From contig NZ_NSJZ01000002.1 in assembly GCF_002287065.1 (NCBI RefSeq), forward strand, positions 248,001-312,000: a stretch of DNA of 64,000 bases. Direction: 5' to 3'. Below, in pieces: positions 60,625-64,000 of this stretch (the stretch's first letter is position 1; each line of letters starts with the position of its first letter). The DNA comes from Paracoccus salipaludis (lineage in GTDB: Bacteria; Pseudomonadota; Alphaproteobacteria; Rhodobacterales; Rhodobacteraceae). Made by a program: the position numbers and the translations under genes. The notes under the pieces are model-generated. The model was not told where the DNA came from and searched no databases. It worked only from the letters and a program-made list of their open reading frames with translations.

Positions 60625-62310
60625 TCAGAACGCCTGCCCGGCCGCGATCGAGACATGCTCGGCGACCGGGCCAAGGGCCAGAACAGGAAGGAAGGTCAGC
60701 GCGCCGACGATCAGGATCGTCACGACGAGCAGCACGGTGAAGGCGACGCCATGGGTCGGGAAGGTGCCCGCCGTGGCCTCGGCCCGCGTCTTGCCCGCAA
60801 GGCCGCCCGCGATGGCCAGGACCGGGATGATGTAGCCCCAGCGGCCGATCAGCATCGCCAGCCCGATCATGGTGTTGTGCCAGACCGTGTTGGCGCTGAA
60901 GCCCGCGAAGGCCGAGCCGTTGTTGGCCGTCCCCGAGGTGTAGGCATAGATCAGTTCGGTCAGCCCGTGGGGACCCGCGTCCTGCACCGCCGTCTGCGCA
61001 TTGCCGGTCAGGATAGACGCCGCCGACAGGATCAGCACGCCCACGGGCATGACAAGCAGCGTCAGGGCGGCCAGCTTCATCTCGCGCGCCTCGATCTTCT
61101 TGCCCAGCCACTCGGGGGTGCGCCCGACCATCAGCCCGGCGATGAAGACCGTCAGGACGACATACAGCACCATGCCGTAGAAGCCCGCGCCGACGCCGCC
61201 ATAGATGATCTCGCCCAGAAGCATGTTGAACAGCGGGATCATGCCGCCCAGCGCCATCAGGCTGTCGTGCATCGCGTTCACGGCCCCGCAGGAGGCGACG
61301 GTGGTGGCGACCACGAACAGCACCGTCTGCGCCAGGCCGAAGCGGGTTTCCTTGCCCTCCATGCTGACGCCCGGCTCGGTGATGCCGGCATGCAGCGGGT
61401 TGCCCGCGGCCTCGGCGAAATAGGCGGCCAGCAGCACGGCCACGAACATCACGCTCATCGCGGCGAAGATCGCCCAGCCCTGCCGGCGGTCGCCGACCAT
61501 GCGGCCGAAGAAGAACGGAAAGGCCGCGGGGATGACGAGGATGGCGTAGATCTGCACCAGGTTCGTCAGGGCGGTGGCGTTCTCGTAAGGATGGGCGGCG
61601 TTGGCGTTGAAGAAGCCGCCGCCGTTGGTGCCCAGCATCTTGATCGCCGCCTGGCTGGCGACCGGCCCCTGGGCGATCACCTGCTGGGCGCCTTCCAGCG
61701 TGGTCGCCGTCACGCCCGCCGCCAGCGTCTGCGGCATCCCCTGCCAGACCAGCACCAGCGTGATCAGCACCGCGCCGGGCAGCAGCAGATACAGCGTGGC
61801 CCGCGTCAGATCGACCCAGAAGTTGCCCAGGTCCGCCACCGAGCGCGCGGCAAGGCCCCGCACCACGGCGACCGCCACCGCGATCCCCGTGGCGGCCGAG
61901 ACGAAGTTCTGCACGGTCAGCCCGGCCATCTGGGTGAAATGGCTGAGGGTGGTCTCGCCGCCGTAGCTCTGCCAGTTGGTGTTGGTCATGAAGCTGACGG
62001 CGGTGTTGAAGGCCTGGCTGGATTCCATCGCGCCGAAGCCCTGCGAGTTGAACGGCAAGACCCCCTGCAGGCGAAGGATCAGGTACAGCAGCACGAAGCC
62101 CGCCGCGTTGAAGGCCAGCACCGCGGCGGCATAGCCCGTCCAGCGCTGCCCCCGGCCCGTGACGCCCGCGGCGCGGTAAAGCGCCCGCTCGACCGGCGCG
62201 AGCAGGCGGGCCCTGCCGGTGAAGACCCGCGCCATCCAGGGCCCGAGCGCCATCCCCATGAGGGTCAGGCCTGCCAGGAACAGCGCAAAGAAGATCAGAT
62301 CCGCGGCCAT
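60625..62310 (-). CDS. kdpA: Potassium-transporting ATPase K+-binding subunit
   Basis: The 561-aa subunit has about ten transmembrane helices, with selectivity-filter type GG(N/D)xG-like repeats ([41 protein letters not shown]). It binds and transports K+. It lies one base after kdpF. Confidence 0.95.
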   Translation of the reverse strand: MAADLIFFALFLAGLTLMGMALGPWMARVFTGRARLLAPVERALYRAAGVTGRGQRWTGYAAAVLAFNAAGFVLLYLILRLQGVLPFNSQGFGAMESSQAFNTAVSFMTNTNWQSYGGETTLSHFTQMAGLTVQNFVSAATGIAVAVAVVRGLAARSVADLGNFWVDLTRATLYLLLPGAVLITLVLVWQGMPQTLAAGVTATTLEGAQQVIAQGPVASQAAIKMLGTNGGGFFNANAAHPYENATALTNLVQIYAILVIPAAFPFFFGRMVGDRRQGWAIFAAMSVMFVAVLLAAYFAEAAGNPLHAGITEPGVSMEGKETRFGLAQTVLFVVATTVASCGAVNAMHDSLMALGGMIPLFNMLLGEIIYGGVGAGFYGMVLYVVLTVFIAGLMVGRTPEWLGKKIEAREMKLAALTLLVMPVGVLILSAASILTGNAQTAVQDAGPHGLTELIYAYTSGTANNGSAFAGFSANTVWHNTMIGLAMLIGRWGYIIPVLAIAGGLAGKTRAEATAGTFPTHGVAFTVLLVVTILIVGALTFLPVLALGPVAEHVSIAAGQAF

Positions 62311-62311
62311 G

Positions 62312-62401
62312 TCAGAACCGCTCCGGCGCCAGAAGCGCCAACAGGAAATAGACCAGCAGCAGGACCGCGAGGCCGCCGCCCAGGACGAGTTCGATGGTCA
62401 T
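62312..62401 (-). CDS. kdpF: Potassium-transporting ATPase subunit F
   Basis: A 29-aa peptide with a single transmembrane helix ([20 protein letters not shown]) and a short charged end (APERF), the typical KdpF. It lies one base from kdpA and stabilises the complex. A second tiny ORF lies immediately upstream. Confidence 0.88.
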   Translation of the reverse strand: MTIELVLGGGLAVLLLVYFLLALLAPERF

Positions 62402-62408
62402 CGCGTCC

Positions 62409-62495
62409 TCACAGCCGGTCGGCGCCGCGCACGGCGAGGCCGGCCAGCAGGAAGACCGCCAGCCCGCCCAGAATGAAAAGAATGTCGGACAGCAT
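62409..62495 (-). CDS. 28-codon single-helix ORF ahead of kdpF
   Basis: On the minus strand, a 28-aa ORF (MLSDILFILGGLAVFLLAGL...) with one hydrophobic segment and a short charged tail starts at ATG 62495, preceded by an AAGGGGG RBS at good spacing. It ends 7 bases before kdpF. Its size and shape match KdpF itself, so it may be a duplicated subunit or an additional Kdp-associated peptide. Coding status is inferred from RBS, position and hydrophobicity. Confidence 0.6.
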   Translation of the reverse strand: MLSDILFILGGLAVFLLAGLAVRGADRL

Positions 62496-63007
62496 TCCAT
62501 GCCCCCTTTGGTTCGGATCGCAGGAATATGTGCGGGGATGGCGTAAAGCCGCGATATGGAAGGCGGGCCAGTGCGTAATGCAGGCGTAAAGGACCCGGCC
62601 GCGATGCGGCCTGTGTTCCTTCTTCCTGCCCTTGGGCGGCGCCCCAGTTCCGAACCTCGCCTTCGTGGGGCGCGGCGAGCGGGAAGACAGGACAGGAGCT
62701 TGCGGCGAGAGCCCCGCGTCCCGCGTCATGCCAATCCCGGCCGATGGCCCCAGTGCATTTCCCTTGCGGAAGCCTTCACGCCCCTGACGCGACCGGCCGT
62801 ATCCTCACATCCGGGCGGCAACGGGGAAGGAGCGGCTATCCCTCAGGCGGCATTCCGCACCAAGACCTGCGGAGGAGGACTTGGCGCGATCGGACAGGGC
62901 CGCCATGCGGGCGCGACCGGGCCTCAGGCGGGTCCGGGCCATGGCCGATGGACATGCGCCATGATGCCCGTTCGTGCTGCCGGAACAGCGGGCAGAAGCA
63001 CCCCGCC
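62496..63007. other. Intergenic region between kdp and nrdJ
   Basis: A stretch of 512 bases without a supported gene. It contains three TTACGC-type sites (see 62541-62589) near the kdp end. The part from about 62600 to 63007 shows no clear open frame with an RBS, no strong terminator for the nrdJ gene and no RNA signature that I can recognise. Confidence 0.6.
62541..62589 (-). promoter_or_regulatory. TTACGC direct repeats, candidate KdpE operator
   Basis: On the minus strand TTACGC occurs at 62589-62584 and 62578-62573, exactly 11 bases apart, one helical turn. A third copy lies at 62546-62541, 32 bases away, about three turns. OmpR-family regulators bind direct repeats at one-turn spacing. 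The array sits 46 to 94 bases upstream of the 28-codon ORF, a plausible KdpE site. Confidence 0.6.
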
Positions 63008-64000
63008 TCAGCCGCAGCGCGAATGGCCGCAACTGGGGCAGGTCATGCAGCCCTCGATCATCCGCATCCCCGGCGTGCCGCAGGCCGGGCAGGAGGGGCC
63101 GACCGGGGCGCTGCCGCCGCCTGCATGGGGGTCGGCCTTGAGGCCCGCGCCCTCGCCCGACAGGAAGCCGATGGCGATCATGTGGCGCTCGATCACCCCG
63201 CCGATCGCGGCCAGGATCGAGGGGACATAGCGCCCCTCCATCCACGCTCCGCCGCGGGGATCGAAGACGGCCTTCAGCTCCTCGACCACGAAGCTCACGT
63301 CGCCGCCGCGGCGGAAGACGGCGGAAATCATCCGCGTCAGCGCGACGGTCCAGGCGTAATGCTCCATGTTCTTCGAGTTGATGAAGACCTCGAAGGGACG
63401 CCGCCTGCCGCCATCGTCGATGTCGTTGACGGTGATGTAGATCGCGTGCTCGCTGCCGGGGAACTTGAGCTTGTAGGTCGCGCCCCCCAGCGACACCGGA
63501 CGGTCCATCGGCTTGTCCAGCGACGCGGCCGCGGGGGCGGGCTTGTCCACCGACAGGACGGACCCCGTGACCTCGTTCGGGCGATAGGTGGTGCAGCCCT
63601 TGCAGCCCTGGTCCCAGGCGGCAAGGTAGACGTCCTTGAAGGCTTCGAAGGAAATGTCCTCGGGGCAGTTGATCGTCTTGGAAATCGAGCTGTCCACCCA
63701 TTCCTGCGCCGCCGCCTGCATGGCGACGTGGTCCAGCGGCGACAGCGTCTGGGCGTCCACGAACCAGTCGGGGAAGGGCGCCTCGCCCATGCGGTCGCGC
63801 CACAGCCGGGCGGCGTAATCGACGACCTCCTCCTCGGTGCGGGTGCCGTCCTTCTGCAGGACCTTGCGGGTGTAGCTGTGGGCGAAGACCGGCTCGATCC
63901 CCGAACTGACGTTGCCGGCATAAAGGCTGATCGTGCCGGTGGGGGCCACGCTGGTCAGCAGGGCGTTGCGGATGCCATGCGCGCGGACGGCCTCGCGCAC
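63008..64000 (-). CDS. nrdJ: Vitamin B12-dependent ribonucleotide reductase, C-terminal part
   Basis: The 330 residues here are the C-terminal part of a class II (adenosylcobalamin-dependent) ribonucleotide reductase; the gene continues past the right edge, so the true start is not seen. The NALLTSVAPTGTISLYAGN signature, a SKTINCPEDISFE block and a C-terminal zinc-ribbon-like tail with CPACG, CMTCPSCG and a final Cys are present. It reduces ribonucleotides to deoxyribonucleotides, independent of oxygen. Confidence 0.93.
   Translation of the reverse strand: MREAVRAHGIRNALLTSVAPTGTISLYAGNVSSGIEPVFAHSYTRKVLQKDGTRTEEEVVDYAARLWRDRMGEAPFPDWFVDAQTLSPLDHVAMQAAAQEWVDSSISKTINCPEDISFEAFKDVYLAAWDQGCKGCTTYRPNEVTGSVLSVDKPAPAAASLDKPMDRPVSLGGATYKLKFPGSEHAIYITVNDIDDGGRRRPFEVFINSKNMEHYAWTVALTRMISAVFRRGGDVSFVVEELKAVFDPRGGAWMEGRYVPSILAAIGGVIERHMIAIGFLSGEGAGLKADPHAGGGSAPVGPSCPACGTPGMRMIEGCMTCPSCGHSRCG

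Noticed and set aside
62556-63230. Long plus-strand frame across the kdp-nrdJ gap.
   Set aside because: Low-complexity translation, no RBS, and it overlaps nrdJ in antisense.

Overview
This window looks like a chromosomal segment of a Paracoccus-like member of the Rhodobacteraceae (Alphaproteobacteria). The evidence is uniformly high GC, the gene order of the TCA-cycle block, an F-type ATP synthase with separate b and b' subunits, a DUF1476 protein of the Paracoccus F1-inhibitor (zeta) type, ethylmalonyl-CoA pathway genes beside sdh, and an fdsGBACD formate dehydrogenase. I see no rRNA or tRNA gene, IS element, prophage or CRISPR array. Nearly all of it is housekeeping, and the novelty lies in insertions inside conserved operons and in shared regulatory motifs.

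Layout. Positions 0.2-6.2 kb hold small and single genes (DksA-like zinc finger, cytochrome b561, alpha/beta hydrolase, glyA, NAD kinase, a Gly/Met-tailed membrane protein, a lytic transglycosylase lipoprotein). Positions 6.4-17.2 kb are a minus-strand TCA block read as mdh, sucC, an unknown secreted protein, sucD, odhA (sucA), odhB (sucB), an 86-aa protein, a MAPEG protein and lpd. Positions 17.3-22.3 kb carry a TauE exporter, a DUF892 protein, and malyl-CoA thioesterase, NnrU, DUF1737, mesaconyl-CoA hydratase and an EEP-domain protein. Positions 22.5-29.2 kb are sdhC-D-A, then two small lipoproteins, a glycosyltransferase-like protein and a glycosyltransferase/methyltransferase-like fusion, then sdhB. 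Positions 30.1-33.1 kb are the Fo genes atpI-B-E-F'-F. Positions 33.1-37.7 kb hold an OmpA-family lipoprotein, nth, a PfkB kinase, a sorbosone dehydrogenase-like protein and a DUF2231 protein. Positions 37.8-44.6 kb are a fatty-acid oxidation operon (MerR regulator, an unannotated 47-codon ORF, acyl-CoA dehydrogenase, GST, thiolase, FadJ-like). Positions 44.7-47.2 kb carry two thioesterases, the zeta-like protein and purCS. Positions 47.3-54.5 kb are a LysR regulator and fdsGBACD. Positions 54.6-62.5 kb are kdpFABCDE. The window ends inside a B12-dependent ribonucleotide reductase gene.

How it fits together. Malate dehydrogenase, 2-oxoglutarate dehydrogenase, succinyl-CoA synthetase and succinate dehydrogenase lie within 13 kb, next to a proton-driven ATP synthase. 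An identical pair of GTGATCAC palindromes with 21-bp spacing lies upstream of both sucC and sdhC, which suggests one regulator acting on both operons. The fds operon feeds formate electrons to NAD+, and fatty-acid oxidation supplies acetyl-CoA to the TCA and ethylmalonyl-CoA pathways.

Most notable items: the paired palindromes, the four-gene cassette between sdhA and sdhB, the hidden 47-codon ORF coupled to the acyl-CoA dehydrogenase, a dispersed hairpin repeat family in operon spacers, a 28-codon membrane ORF ahead of kdpF with TTACGC repeats upstream, and a 140-residue extension on ATP synthase b'.
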